From an uncultured Clostridia bacterium (lineage in GTDB: Bacteria; Bacillota; Clostridia; Oscillospirales; Acutalibacteraceae), in the NCBI GenBank assembly GCA_947628175.1, contig CANQZA010000008.1, positions 1 to 48,171 of the forward strand: a DNA stretch of 48,171 nucleotides, in the 5' to 3' direction. The notes under the pieces were generated by a model. It did not search any database. It had not been told where the DNA came from and saw only the letters and a program-made list of their open reading frames with translations. This document shows positions 18,868 through 25,889 of the stretch, piece by piece; position 1 is the stretch's first letter; every line of letters begins with the position of its first letter. A program made the position numbers and the translations under genes.

Positions 18868-19221
18868 TTAAAGCGCAGCCTTTGCTGTTTCAACAAGTGT
18901 TGAAAATGCGGCAGGATCCGAAACGGCGATTTCGGAAAGCATCTTTCTGTTAAGATCAATGCCCGCCTTTTTAAGGCCGTTCATAAAGGTTGAATAATTT
19001 GTGCCGTTGAGCTTACAGGCAGCAGAAATACGGGTAATCCACATTTTTCTGAAATCTCTTTTCTTCTGCTTTCTGCCGATATAAGCGTACTGTCCGCTTT
19101 TCATAACAGCCTGTTTTGCTGTTTTAAAAAGGCGGTGCTTTCCTCCGTAATAGCCCTTAGCAGCCTTTAATACTTTTTTTCTTCTTTTGCGAGTCGCCAT
19201 AGCGCCTTTGATTCTTGCCAT
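18868..19221 (-). CDS. rplT: Ribosomal protein L20 (bL20)
   Basis: 50S subunit protein essential for early assembly, binding 23S rRNA; in several bacteria it also represses its own operon by binding a leader or mRNA mimic. The 117 residues show the very basic N-terminus [29 protein letters not shown] and the globular [30 protein letters not shown] followed by [20 protein letters not shown]. Length and sequence are normal. It is last in infC-rpmI-rplT, 53 nt after rpmI. Confidence 0.99.
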   Translation of the reverse strand: MARIKGAMATRKRRKKVLKAAKGYYGGKHRLFKTAKQAVMKSGQYAYIGRKQKKRDFRKMWITRISAACKLNGTNYSTFMNGLKKAGIDLNRKMLSEIAVSDPAAFSTLVETAKAAL

Positions 19222-19274
19222 TTTAAATACCTCCGAGTTTATGTTATGGCCTGCTTAAGCAAGCGTTATAATTC

Positions 19275-19472
19275 TTATTTATAAGGGATAAGTCTCTTGC
19301 ACTGCTTCTGATTCGTGACATCTGCAACTGCTGTTTTGCGAAGATTCCTCTTGCGCTTTGTTGACTTCTTTGTAAGAATGTGTGAGGTATAAGCATGAGC
19401 ACGCTTAACCTTGCCGCTTTTTGTTGTTTTAAAACGCTTTTTAGCGCCGCTGTGTGTTTTAATCTTTGGCAT
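19275..19472 (-). CDS. rpmI: Ribosomal protein L35 (bL35)
   Basis: Small basic 50S protein of 65 residues starting [37 protein letters not shown], the family signature, and ending [10 protein letters not shown]. It is preceded by a GGAGG site (CGGAGGAATAAATT before the ATG). It lies between infC and rplT, the invariant order of this operon, and is co-transcribed and probably co-regulated with them. Confidence 0.99.
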   Translation of the reverse strand: MPKIKTHSGAKKRFKTTKSGKVKRAHAYTSHILTKKSTKRKRNLRKTAVADVTNQKQCKRLIPYK

Positions 19473-19502
19473 AATTTATTCCTCCGTATAAATGTATTAA
19501 TT

Positions 19503-20021
19503 CTACTTTGACTGTCTTGGAGACAAAAACATAAGTATCTGCCTGCCTTCAAGCTTTGGCGCCTTATCCACAACAGCTTCTTCCTCAAGCTGGGCAGCAA
19601 AGCGTTTCATATTATCAACGCCGAGTTCGGAATGAGTCATCATTCTGCCCTTTAGCCTTATTGAGACTTTGAGCTTGTGACCTGAAGCAAGAAATTTTTT
19701 AGCCTGATTAACCTTTGTATTGAAATCACCCACATCAATCGTAACAGACAGACGAATCTCCTTCGTTTCAATCTGCTTTTGATTTTTACGGTTTTCCTTT
19801 TCCCTTTTAGACTGCTCATAACGGTATTTTGAATAATCCATTATTTTGCATACAGGAGGCTTTGCCTGAGGCGCAATCTTAACTAAATCAAGATCACTCT
19901 GTTCGGCAAGATTAAGCGCCTGAGCTGCGCTCATAATGCCGAGCTGCTCACCGTCAGCTGAAATAACTCGTAATTCCTTGTCCTTGATTTCGCCATTAAT
20001 CTGCTGGGCTTCCTTGCTGAT
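19503..20021 (-). CDS. infC: Translation initiation factor IF-3 with probable AUC start codon
   Basis: IF-3 binds the 30S subunit and checks the initiation codon. The protein ISKEAQQINGEIKDKELRVISADGEQLG... through MMTHSELGVDNMKRFAAQLEE and ILMFLSPRQSK is a complete IF-3. No ATG, GTG or TTG fits: the only correctly spaced codon after the AAGAGGTG site is ATC at 20019-20021, giving 172 residues, the family length. An in-frame GTG ten nt upstream overlaps the ribosome binding site itself. Use of AUU, AUC or AUA lets IF-3 repress its own translation in other bacteria, so this is probably an autoregulatory start. It heads infC-rpmI-rplT. Confidence 0.93.
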   Translation of the reverse strand: MSKEAQQINGEIKDKELRVISADGEQLGIMSAAQALNLAEQSDLDLVKIAPQAKPPVCKIMDYSKYRYEQSKREKENRKNQKQIETKEIRLSVTIDVGDFNTKVNQAKKFLASGHKLKVSIRLKGRMMTHSELGVDNMKRFAAQLEEEAVVDKAPKLEGRQILMFLSPRQSK

Positions 20022-20150
20022 AAAAAACACCTCTTGAAATAGAATATAATAAAAGTGCGAACGCAAAACATCCGCACTCCGATAATCAAAATAAATGATT
20101 GCCCTTTTTGCAAAAACTCGAGGGGAGAACGGCTGCGTTCTTCTTTGTTG
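20022..20150 (-). promoter_or_regulatory. Structured leader of infC-rpmI-rplT (L20/IF3-type leader candidate)
   Basis: About 130 nt between the predicted transcription start and the infC start codon. It holds a small GAACG/CGTTC hairpin (CAGC loop), an AATCA/TGATT hairpin, and a GTGCGGA/TTCGCAC hairpin at 20055-20077 followed by TTTTATTATATTC, which is terminator-like and lies just before the AAGAGGTG site. Bacillota control this operon through L20-binding leaders with a terminator, so the same logic is likely here. I infer this from position and structure; a covariance-model search would decide it. Confidence 0.55.
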
Positions 20151-20157
20151 TGCAAAT

Positions 20158-20186
20158 ATATTAGCACACCCTTGCAGATTTGTCAA
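20158..20186 (-). promoter_or_regulatory. Sigma-A promoter of infC operon
   Basis: TTGACA (20181-20186, perfect -35) and TAATAT (20158-20163) on the minus strand are exactly 17 nt apart, close to consensus as expected for a ribosomal protein operon. The -35 box starts 4 nt beyond the acyltransferase stop codon. Confidence 0.88.
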
Positions 20187-20189
20187 CCT

Positions 20190-21229
20190 CTATTTTGATT
20201 GAATAGCTGTTTTTTTCCTGTTGCACAGATAATCTATCACTACTCCGAGAAGAATGGTGAAAACAATAATTGCCACAACCGTCATTCTGTTTGTCAAATC
20301 AAACTGCTCTCTAATCAATTTTCTCGTTACATTCTGGCAGAGATATACGGTGAGACTTATTCTTCCCAAGTACCTGACAAAAGAATTATTGTAAATAACC
20401 GATGTGAAATCTCTGCTGAAGCAAATCGCAACGGCAACTGCCATAATCAATACAACAATTCCCTCATACTTCTTGCTCAATGTTGATACAATAAACAGCA
20501 GGGATATAATCCAGCAAATATTTTCGACTGCGATCAAAAGTCTTTTCTTTAAAACAGAAAGCTCGGCATTCCTGATAGTTTCGGAAATGGTGAAGCAAAA
20601 TACACCAAGCAATATAACCGCAAGCGCACGCAGATTGCTTGGCGCTATAATAGGATCAAGCTCTCTGGAGGATGGGAGCTGATTGTATTTATTTATCAGA
20701 TAGCCGATTAAAAGCACCGAGCCCGCAGGAGCAATGACTTTTGAAGTGAGATCAAAATTTTTCAAAAGCAGAGGATACAGAATCACGAGCGCAAAAAACA
20801 TGGACGCCAGATACCATTCAACCGCTATAAAATAACCGTTTGACAACCCTATACTCTGCAAAAAGAACACGCTCGGCAGCCGGTCCATAAATTTATCAAA
20901 ATCAAGCTTTCCGGCGTAGATGAGATAGGCAATCATCAATCCGACAACAATAAAATGAGGGATAAGGACTGTGTTGATTTTTTTAGCCATAAAATGAAAT
21001 GTCGATTGACCTATGGACTTCTTTTGATCACAGATTTTATATGCGCTTTTCGCTGTCAGGTATCCAGTTACAAGAAAAAGAATTCAACGCCCGTTCTCCC
21101 GTGAGCGAAAAAGGATATATTATCGCTTAATAATTTTTTTCCGTCCCATAAATCACTGTTGATGTGATACAACAAAATACTGATACAAAACACAAAACGC
21201 ATCAATTCTATTTTACCGTTTCGTTTCAT
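20190..21229 (-). pseudogene. Acyltransferase-3 family membrane protein, frameshifted in a T-tract
   Basis: Multi-pass membrane O-acyltransferase of the acyltransferase-3 (OafA-like) family, which acetylate surface polysaccharides. An ATG at 21229 with GGGAGGGAG upstream opens a frame starting MKRNGKIELMRFVFCISILLYHIN, the family N-terminus, reaching GVEFFFL and then a stop at 21068-21070. The other part, open from 20990 to 20190, begins MAKKINTVLIPHFIVVG and holds the remaining membrane helices. One additional T in the run at 21075-21079 would join them as FFFLVTGYLTAKSAYKICDQ, giving about 346 residues. Either a real one-base deletion, a slippage switch, or a sequencing error. It lies 53 nt downstream of mltG. 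The family call is good; whether it is inactive is uncertain. Confidence 0.82.
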
Positions 21230-21282
21230 AGTTATATACTCCCTCCCGTCATATAATCTTTATATTTACAACATTTTGCTTT

Positions 21283-22323
21283 TTATTCCCACGGAAACTG
21301 CTGTTTGAGCTTTTCAAATTCATTATAGTCTTTTGCGAAATGAAATTCATTTTGCAGATCCGAGAAAAAGTAATAATAATCTGTGTCTGAATGATGGATG
21401 ACAGCATCAATATTTTCCGTTCCGGGATTGCATATCGGTCCGCTCGGCAGAGCATCACATTTATAAGTGTTGTAGGAATTTATAACATCCTCCTCAAATC
21501 CGTGCTCTCTCAAAGCATTACCGTAAAAAATGGTAACATCGGACTGAAGCTTCTGATTGATATTCAACCTGTTTATAAAAACAGACGCGATATTTTCGGC
21601 AACACCTCGGCCGAGCGTTTCTTTTTCCACAACAGACGCAAGCGTAATAAGCTCGTACATTGTCCAGTCATTTTGCGTACAGTATTCGCTCCATTTGTCA
21701 CTTATGTGCGATTCAAAAACATCAAGCATCGTATCAACAACATCAAACGCAGGTGTGTTCTCCCCCAAATCATATGTTGCGGGAAACAGGAAGCCCTCAA
21801 GCGGATATGCTATCAGAGCATTGTCGGGAATTGTGTTAAGAAAGGTATAGTCATATTTGCCCGGATCCTTACACGCCTCAAGGAAATCGTCTTTGGAGCA
21901 GATACCGTTTTCCTCCATTGTATCTGCAATATCAAAAACAGTATCCCCCTCAGGAATACATACAGATACCGTTTTATGTGACACATCCGGATTCTGGAGT
22001 TTTTTGGCAATTTCCGCATAACTCATATTTGATGTCAACTTATATTCTCCGTTTATAAAAGTAAAATCGGGATAATGCCTGTCCATCCAGTAGCACCACA
22101 GTGTATCACTTATTATGATTTTATTGTTCATCAGATCTTTTGCTACCTCATACTGAAAATCCGATGATTCAATGTTCAATGTATACTCGCCTGCACTTTC
22201 ATCCGTGCCGTTAATATCTCTCTGTATATAAGACCATGCAAAAAATCCGAATACACCGCCGAGTATAAATATAAGAATGATTATAATTGGTATAAAATGA
22301 TTCTTTTTCTTTTTTTCTTTCAT
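21283..22323 (-). CDS. mltG: Endolytic murein transglycosylase MltG
   Basis: Membrane-anchored lytic transglycosylase (YceG family) thought to cleave nascent glycan strands and set their length. The 346 residues have a Lys-rich cytoplasmic start, one membrane helix (about 9-31, FIPIIIILIFILGGVFGFFAW), a LysM-like region near 120-165 (VCIPEGDTVFDIADTME) and the catalytic domain. That domain has LASVVEKETLGRGVAENIASVFINRL with the catalytic Glu, LQSDVTIFYG, and the substrate loop YNTYKCDALPSGPICNPG. The ATG overlaps the GNAT stop by 4 nt with GGAG upstream. Confidence 0.95.
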   Translation of the reverse strand: MKEKKKKNHFIPIIIILIFILGGVFGFFAWSYIQRDINGTDESAGEYTLNIESSDFQYEVAKDLMNNKIIISDTLWCYWMDRHYPDFTFINGEYKLTSNMSYAEIAKKLQNPDVSHKTVSVCIPEGDTVFDIADTMEENGICSKDDFLEACKDPGKYDYTFLNTIPDNALIAYPLEGFLFPATYDLGENTPAFDVVDTMLDVFESHISDKWSEYCTQNDWTMYELITLASVVEKETLGRGVAENIASVFINRLNINQKLQSDVTIFYGNALREHGFEEDVINSYNTYKCDALPSGPICNPGTENIDAVIHHSDTDYYYFFSDLQNEFHFAKDYNEFEKLKQQFPWE

Positions 22324-22766
22324 AATTTGCTCCTTGAAATACGCATCGGTATATGCGGCAGTCCTCTGTCTGTTATTTCACTGCCTATCACTACAAATCC
22401 CATCTTTTCATAAAAGGGCACAGCGTGCTTCTGCGCATCTACAAATACTGTATCTGCCCCTTGGTCAAATGCCTTTTTAATCAGCGTTCCTGCAATCGTT
22501 TTGCCTAATCCCTTTCCCCTGTACTGTTTAAGTATCGCTACTCTCGAAAGCTTAAATCCTTTATCATCAGCTATAAGTCGCGCGGTTGCAACAGGTTCTT
22601 TATCCATATATAAAAGGGCATACAGGCTTTTTCCATCACCTCTGTCGTAACAGTCAAATTCCTGAGCTTTATCCGCTCCCTGTTCCTCAATAAAAACGGT
22701 TTTTCTAATATTTATAATATGTAGAAATTCTTTATCATTAGGCGTAATATATTTTATTTCTGTCAT
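22320..22766 (-). CDS. GNAT-family N-acetyltransferase
   Basis: 148-residue GNAT protein that would transfer an acetyl group from acetyl-CoA to an unidentified amine. It resembles the ElaA/YjcF-like branch: IRKTVFIEEQGADKAQEFD at the N-terminus, the LSRVAILKQYRGKGLGKTIAGTLIKKA stretch with the Q/R-x-x-G-x-G acetyl-CoA loop, and FYEKMGFVVIGSE near the end. It is translationally coupled to pyk upstream and mltG downstream through ATGA overlaps. The substrate is unknown. Confidence 0.88.
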   Translation of the reverse strand: MTEIKYITPNDKEFLHIINIRKTVFIEEQGADKAQEFDCYDRGDGKSLYALLYMDKEPVATARLIADDKGFKLSRVAILKQYRGKGLGKTIAGTLIKKAFDQGADTVFVDAQKHAVPFYEKMGFVVIGSEITDRGLPHIPMRISRSKL

Positions 22767-24187
22767 TTTACCTCGTGCACCTTGAGCATATTTGTTGTTC
22801 CCGATATTCCCAGTGGAATTCCGGCGGTAATTACAACCACATCACCGCTTTTTATTGCGTTTGCTTTGAGAGAAACATCTACGGCATGATTAAAAAGCTC
22901 ATCCGAATTATCCTTCAAATCGCATTTTACCGGAAAAACGCCCCAGCTCAAATTAAGCTGGCGCCATACCTTATCGCTTATTGTAGCACCTATGATCGGT
23001 GTATAAGGTCTGAATTTTGAAATCATACGGGCTGTTGTTCCACTTTTTGTAACGGTGATTATCGCAGAGGCACAAAGGTCGTGTGCGGTTGTCACGGTAG
23101 CATGACCAATGGCCGATGTAATATTTTTTGCACTGATTTCCGTATAAAATTTGTTGAATCGTTTTATATAGTCGATATCCTGCTCGGTTGTCGACGCAAT
23201 AGTCTGCATAGTCTCAACCGCCTCAACAGGATGCGCTCCTATTGCCGATTCACCTGAAAGCATAATAGCGCTTGTTCCGTCGTAAATTGCATTTGCAACA
23301 TCTGTAATTTCTGCTCTTGTTGGGCGCGGATTTGTAATCATGGACTCCAGCATCTGCGTTGCGGTAACAACAATTTTGCCTGCTTCATATACCTTTTTTA
23401 TAATCATCTTCTGAATAGCGGGAATTCGCTCAAAATGAATTTCAACACCCATATCGCCGCGTGCGACCATAATTCCGTCTGCAGCGGCAATTATTTCATC
23501 AATATGTTCAACGCCCTCCATATTTTCTATTTTCGCAATAATTTTAACATCTCTCCAACCTATTGCATCGGTATAATTACGCAAAATCGTGATATCTGTT
23601 GCGCTTCGTACAAAGGATGCAGCAACAAAATCAAAATCATTATCTTTTCCGAATTGAAGGTCCGCCATATCTCTTGACGAAAGATACGGCATTTTCAGGC
23701 TTATTCCGGGAACATTAAGCCCCTTGTGATTTGTCAGCAGACCTCCGTCAACAACTGTACAGTGAATATCCGTACCGGATATGCTGTCAACGATCATAGA
23801 GACAAGGCCGTCATTTATAAGGATTGATGTTCCCTTACAGACATCTGCCGGAAGTCCTTCATAATTAATGCTGCATTTTTCATTTGTTCCTAAACACGGC
23901 TTGGTTGTCAGGGTGAATTTTTCACCCTGATGCACAATAACACCGTCGGGATTTTCAAAATCACCTATTCGCACTTCAGGTCCTTTTGTATCAAGAAGTG
24001 TTGCAATAGGAAGATTCAGCTTATTTCTGATTTGAACAAGCTCATCGAGCCTGGCCTTATGAATTGCATAATCTCCATGGCTGAAATTGAACCTTGCCAC
24101 ATTCATTCCCGCACGAAGCATATTTTCAAGCACCTTAGGATTATCTGTTGAAGGACCGAGGGTGCAGATTATTTTTGTTTTTCTCAT
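22763..24187 (-). CDS. pyk: Pyruvate kinase
   Basis: Last step of glycolysis: phosphoenolpyruvate plus ADP to pyruvate plus ATP. Family landmarks are KIICTLGPSTDNPKVLENMLRAGMNVARFNFSHG at the start, TLLDTKGPEVRIG, AKIENMEGVEHIDEIIAAADGIMVARGDMGVE (catalytic Lys and metal-binding Glu/Asp), and TNPRPTRAEITDVANAIYDGTSAIMLSGESAIGAHP. The C-terminal allosteric-type domain runs to about 474, with no added PEP-utiliser domain. The ATG at 24187 (MRKTKII) has GGAGAT 4 nt upstream and is preferred to the ATG at 24199, which lies within that site. Confidence 0.98.
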   Translation of the reverse strand: MRKTKIICTLGPSTDNPKVLENMLRAGMNVARFNFSHGDYAIHKARLDELVQIRNKLNLPIATLLDTKGPEVRIGDFENPDGVIVHQGEKFTLTTKPCLGTNEKCSINYEGLPADVCKGTSILINDGLVSMIVDSISGTDIHCTVVDGGLLTNHKGLNVPGISLKMPYLSSRDMADLQFGKDNDFDFVAASFVRSATDITILRNYTDAIGWRDVKIIAKIENMEGVEHIDEIIAAADGIMVARGDMGVEIHFERIPAIQKMIIKKVYEAGKIVVTATQMLESMITNPRPTRAEITDVANAIYDGTSAIMLSGESAIGAHPVEAVETMQTIASTTEQDIDYIKRFNKFYTEISAKNITSAIGHATVTTAHDLCASAIITVTKSGTTARMISKFRPYTPIIGATISDKVWRQLNLSWGVFPVKCDLKDNSDELFNHAVDVSLKANAIKSGDVVVITAGIPLGISGTTNMLKVHEVK

Positions 24188-24258
24188 TTTTATCTCCATA
24201 GTGTAAAGAAATTTTTGGAATAAATATCAAGCTTTGCCGCAAAAGCTTCTTTGTATGT

Positions 24259-24286
24259 ATGATATCACAAATATATTAAATTGCAA
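24259..24286 (-). promoter_or_regulatory. Probable pyk promoter
   Basis: Minus-strand TTGCAA (24281-24286), 16 nt, TATCAT (24259-24264), about 70 nt before the pyk ATG. Both boxes are one or two bases from consensus. Confidence 0.5.
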
Positions 24287-24287
24287 C

Positions 24288-24318
24288 AAAAAACAGTCAA
24301 AATAGCTGACTGTTTTTT
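24288..24318 (-). terminator. Palindromic terminator upstream of pyk
   Basis: A perfect 12-bp stem AAAAAACAGTCA / TGACTGTTTTTT with a 7-nt loop. The A/T arms make it functional in either direction. On the minus strand it would stop transcripts coming from the tRNA side before the pyk promoter; no plus-strand gene ends here. Confidence 0.65.
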
Positions 24319-24515
24319 GCACTAATCAATTTTATCTTGATATAATTTCGGGCTATGCGCAGTGTTCTGTTTCATTTGACTGTCATCATTAGTTACTCAA
24401 AACATATTTGAGCAGTTAAATTTATGTAATAATTGATATGACTCAACCAATTTTAATGTTGACTATTCATGCAATATTGTCTATTATAATACTAAAAATT
24501 ACAAGGATACTTGTT

Positions 24516-25019
24516 ATGAATAAATTAAAAATAAAAAAAATGAAACTAATGGATATTCCATTCTGTGCAAAAGTCATTCGAAACGGATTTTCTACCGTTG
24601 CAAATGAATTTCATTTAACAGTAGATAATTGTAAAACAAACGGAGCTTTTATTAAAAGCAGTAAACTGTTACAAGAAAAATCCAAAGGAACAGAATTTTT
24701 TTATCTTTTATACAATATGAAAAAAATAGGATTTATGGGAATAAAACAAATCGACAGCAACGCATATGAAATTCAAAAAATAACTATATTACCTAAATAT
24801 AGACATAACGGATTTGGTGCAATGCTTTTAAATTATGCAATAGAATATGCAGAAAACCGTAATGCAGAATTCATTAATGTCAATATAATAAATGAAAATT
24901 TAAAATTGAAACAATGGTATCTAAATAATGGATTTAAATTTCTTTATACCGAAAAATTTGACACATTACCATTTGTTGTAGGATATATGTCGTATAAGAT
25001 AGAAAAGGACAACGAATAG
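24516..25019 (+). CDS. GNAT-family N-acetyltransferase, AT-rich
   Basis: 167 residues starting MNKLKIKKMKLMDIPFCAKVIRNGF. The acetyl-CoA-binding stretch ILPKYRHNGFGAMLLNYAIEYAE fits R-x-x-G-x-G/A, and LKQWYLNNGFKFLYTEKF is the typical GNAT C-terminal strand-helix. I chose the ATG at 24516 because AAGGA lies 8 nt upstream; the frame is open further upstream without support. Base composition is clearly more AT-rich than its neighbours, it runs opposite to the surrounding genes, and it sits beside tRNA genes, which together suggest horizontal acquisition. Its own stem-loop terminator overlaps the stop codon. The substrate is unknown. Confidence 0.82.
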   Translation: MNKLKIKKMKLMDIPFCAKVIRNGFSTVANEFHLTVDNCKTNGAFIKSSKLLQEKSKGTEFFYLLYNMKKIGFMGIKQIDSNAYEIQKITILPKYRHNGFGAMLLNYAIEYAENRNAEFINVNIINENLKLKQWYLNNGFKFLYTEKFDTLPFVVGYMSYKIEKDNE

Positions 25020-25030
25020 GTTGTCCTTTT
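25003..25030 (+). terminator. Terminator overlapping the GNAT stop codon
   Basis: Perfect 11-bp stem AAAAGGACAAC / GTTGTCCTTTT around the 6-nt loop GAATAG, whose last three bases are the stop codon of the GNAT gene. The descending arm ends in TTTT. Confidence 0.7.
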
Positions 25031-25101
25031 ACGAATTTGAATTTTTAGACAATATTTTATACGGCATTACCTGAAAAAATAGGTGATTTTAAGACAAAAA
25101 T

Positions 25102-25305
25102 ATGCAGTTAATGATAATTGTATCTATATTTCAGAAGAAGGTTTACTACAGCAAAACTCTTACAAAAGATACTGTTATAATGGATAACGGAGATTACATT
25201 TGGGTGGTCTATAAAAATAACAACATAAATCCTATCCGCATTCAACCGAAAATCATGCGGCTGATACAAAAGTTTCAGGACACCCTTTTTTCAAGGGTGT
25301 CCTGA
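25102..25305 (+). pseudogene. Short AT-rich reading frame, possibly a decayed gene remnant
   Basis: An open frame of 67 residues (MQLMIIVSIF...) with no convincing ribosome binding site. Its second half, KDTVIMDNGDYIWVVYKNN, looks protein-like, whereas the upstream half looks more protein-like in the neighbouring frame from about 25098 (KYAVNDNCIYISEEGLLQQN), and in a third frame before that (LPEKIGDFKTKI). Such frame-hopping suggests a gene broken by small indels. The final codons run into a 12-bp inverted repeat at 25276-25304. I do not recognise the family, and chance cannot be excluded at this AT content. Confidence 0.3.
25276..25304. repeat. Perfect 12-bp inverted repeat next to tRNA-Val
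   Basis: CAGGACACCCTT / AAGGGTGTCCTG with a 5-nt loop (TTTTC). It lies 17 nt beyond the 3' end of tRNA-Val on the minus strand. Neither flank has a clear T-tract, so it is not a textbook terminator, although it may end the tRNA transcript. Confidence 0.75.
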
Positions 25306-25320
25306 GCATATAAGCTATTA

Positions 25321-25397
25321 TGGTGAAGACGAGTGGACTTGAACCACCGACCCCTTGCATGTCAAGCAAGTACTCTAACCAGCTGAGCTACGCCTTC
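25321..25397 (-). tRNA. tRNA-Val (anticodon GAC)
   Basis: 77 nt on the minus strand including encoded CCA. The acceptor stem GAAGGCG/CGTCTTC pairs (one G-U), the D-arm has AGCTCAGCTGGTTAGAGT, and the anticodon stem CTTGC/GCAAG holds loop TTGACAT with anticodon GAC for the GUC codon. The T-arm is GGTGG-TTCAAGT-CCACT and the discriminator is A. It is the second gene of a two-tRNA unit, 46 nt after tRNA-Thr. Confidence 0.96.
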
Positions 25398-25414
25398 GTA
25401 TATTTTGTTTTACA

Positions 25415-25442
25415 ACACCGCAGGCATATAAACCTGCGGTGT
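25415..25442. repeat. 10-bp inverted repeat between the two tRNA genes
   Basis: ACACCGCAGG / CCTGCGGTGT with an 8-nt loop, occupying most of the 46-nt spacer and starting 1 nt after the encoded CCA end of tRNA-Thr. No T-tract follows on the minus strand. It may be an RNA processing element or a leaky terminator. Confidence 0.75.
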
Positions 25443-25443
25443 A

Positions 25444-25519
25444 TGGAGCTGGTGATCAGACTTGAACTGACGACCTATTGATTACGAATCAATTGCGCTA
25501 CCAACTGCGCCACACCAGC
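25444..25519 (-). tRNA. tRNA-Thr (anticodon CGU)
   Basis: 76 nt on the minus strand including encoded CCA. Acceptor stem GCTGGTG/CACCAGC is perfect, the D-arm is GGCGCAGTTGGTAGCGC, and the anticodon stem ATTGA/TCAAT holds loop TTCGTAA with anticodon CGT for the ACG codon. The T-arm is GTCAG-TTCAAGT-CTGAT and the discriminator is T. A possible promoter upstream is TTGTGT, 17 nt, TATTAA, which would start transcription a few nt before the mature 5' end. Confidence 0.96.
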
Positions 25520-25537
25520 AGATATTATCTTGTTAAT

Positions 25538-25580
25538 ATTCTGCGGTACAGTGTGACACAAAGCATCCGTGCCGCAGAAT
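25538..25580 (-). terminator. Inverted repeat between PspC gene and tRNA-Thr
   Basis: ATTCTGCGGTAC / GTGCCGCAGAAT form a 12-bp stem with one G-U around a 19-nt loop, 16 nt after the PspC stop codon on the minus strand. It probably ends the PspC transcript, but it overlaps the likely tRNA promoter and no T-tract follows. Confidence 0.45.
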
Positions 25581-25595
25581 TTAAAATGAAAACTT

Positions 25596-25847
25596 TTATT
25601 TGCCGTTTGAATAATCACCGCTATTATCCTCGTGATACTCAGCGGTTGTTTCATACGCATCAGGCTCTTCGGGAATAACTATAGCACATATTATATAAAT
25701 AAGCAACCCCGGAATAGCAGTTGAACAAACAGAAACAATTGCCCAGATAAGTCTTACAACACTCGGGTCAACATCAAAATACACCGCCAAGCCGCCGCAG
25801 ACGCCTGAAATTTTCCTGTCGCTCTTACTTCTGTAAAGCTTCTTCAT
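25596..25847 (-). CDS. PspC-domain membrane protein
   Basis: 83 residues. The PspC domain covers 1-58: a basic N-terminal loop (KKLYRSKSDRKISGVCGGLAVYFDVDPSVVRLIWAIVSV) and a hydrophobic segment ending in PGLLIYIICAIVIPEEP. The rest is a short acidic polar tail. PspC proteins act in envelope stress responses or as membrane partners of regulators; no pspA or liaF-type neighbour is present, so the specific role is open. The ATG at 25847 has AGAGG 6 nt upstream, while the earlier ATG at 25853 abuts that site. Confidence 0.9.
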   Translation of the reverse strand: MKKLYRSKSDRKISGVCGGLAVYFDVDPSVVRLIWAIVSVCSTAIPGLLIYIICAIVIPEEPDAYETTAEYHEDNSGDYSNGK

Positions 25848-25889
25848 ATACATCCTCTTCTCAAATTCATTGCTATTATACTACTAATT

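Larger units (their letters stand above)
24188..24515. other. Intergenic region holding pyk promoter and a palindromic terminator
   Basis: 328 nt between the divergently oriented pyk and a plus-strand GNAT gene. It contains the pyk promoter (24259-24286) and the 12-bp palindrome at 24288-24318. The rest is AT-rich. An in-frame extension of the GNAT frame to 24438 lacks a ribosome binding site and reads as hydrophobic low-complexity sequence, so I do not count it as coding. Confidence 0.6.

Noticed and set aside
20190..20990. Complete 266-residue acyltransferase starting at 20990
   Set aside because: The sequence upstream continues the family homology in another frame, so the ATG at 20990 is internal to a longer, frameshifted gene.
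24200..25400. Attachment-site duplication of the tRNA-Val 3' end bounding the AT-rich patch
   Set aside because: I found no second copy of the tRNA 3' sequence on the pyk side.
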